Assembly: GCA_030536755.1 (NCBI GenBank)
Contig: JAUNPJ010000012.1
Span: 1 to 62,881, forward strand
Direction: 5' to 3'
Length of the DNA stretch: 62,881 nucleotides
Origin: Eubacteriales bacterium
GTDB taxonomy: Bacteria; Bacillota; Clostridia; Lachnospirales; Lachnospiraceae
Shown: positions 62,881 through 62,881 of the stretch, piece after piece
How the letters are laid out: every line of letters begins with the position of its first letter
Numbering within the stretch: the first letter of the stretch is position 1
Position numbers and translations under genes: made by a program
The notes under the pieces: generated by a model
Told to the model about the DNA's origin: nothing
What the model saw: only the letters and a program-made list of their open reading frames with translations
The model's database searches: none

Positions 62881-62881
62881 G

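Overview
The window looks like chromosome of a low-to-mid GC anaerobic Firmicute, most likely a gut Lachnospiraceae (Blautia/Ruminococcus-like). Reasons: butyrate kinase, oxygen-sensitive enzymes only (class III ribonucleotide reductase, a fused molybdenum hydroxylase), MurT/GatD, a Gram-positive type of lipoprotein signal, strong AGGAGG ribosome sites and consensus sigma-A promoters (TTGACA-17-TATAAT). No phage, CRISPR or transposase gene was seen.

Layout. 1-0.44 kb: tRNA array (Gly partial, Arg, His, Gln, Lys). 0.5-8.6 kb: butyrate kinase, a FadR-type GntR regulator, and a redox group made of a flavoprotein, a 2x[4Fe-4S] ferredoxin, a MobA/YgfJ-like protein fused to two DNA-binding domains, and a one-piece xanthine-dehydrogenase-type molybdenum hydroxylase. 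8.7-19.4 kb: tRNA-Leu, a truncated AAA-ATPase, then core genes rho, rpmE, DUF1385, prmC, prfA, a nucleotidyltransferase, glmM, a TPR lipoprotein and hflX. 19.5-25 kb: nrdD carrying a C-terminal thioredoxin-like domain, murT-gatD, an alpha/beta hydrolase. 25.1-31.8 kb: a ChvE/MmsAB-type sugar importer with an AraR-like repressor and a second binding lipoprotein; an AraR-like operator sits in front of it. 31.8-37.1 kb: ECF S-component, small proteins, a His-rich CsoR-family sensor, Mrp, an HPr-like protein without the catalytic His, and a nuclease-helicase fusion.

37.4-57.9 kb is a metal-acquisition and metal-efflux island: CbiMQO, a pair of methyltransferase genes (one fused to an AstE/AspA-type zinc hydrolase), a NikABCDE-like importer, a FecBCD/BtuF-like importer with a DJ-1/PfpI protein, a broken third methyltransferase, a second CsoR and a heavy-metal P-type ATPase. 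The first four transcription units start from the same promoter design: a CCCC...GGGG element touching a TTGTG(A/C) -35 box, exactly 17 bases, then the -10. Two of them (the nik-like and fec-like operons) also have long leaders ending in an intrinsic terminator just before the first gene. I infer a co-regulated metal (probably Ni/Co) uptake regulon with methyltransferases as dedicated partners, possibly making or processing a small metal chelator; this is the best candidate for an undescribed system here.

58-62.9 kb: LysR and short PucR regulators (convergent), then two class-III aminotransferases, each behind a promoter followed by a related terminator hairpin, with a shared TTGTGC/GCACAA half-site suggesting control by the PucR protein. 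A 143-bp structured repeat with 12-bp terminal inverted repeats occurs twice (45.1 and 61.4 kb), and its 27-bp end unit occurs alone at 41.9 and 55.9 kb.
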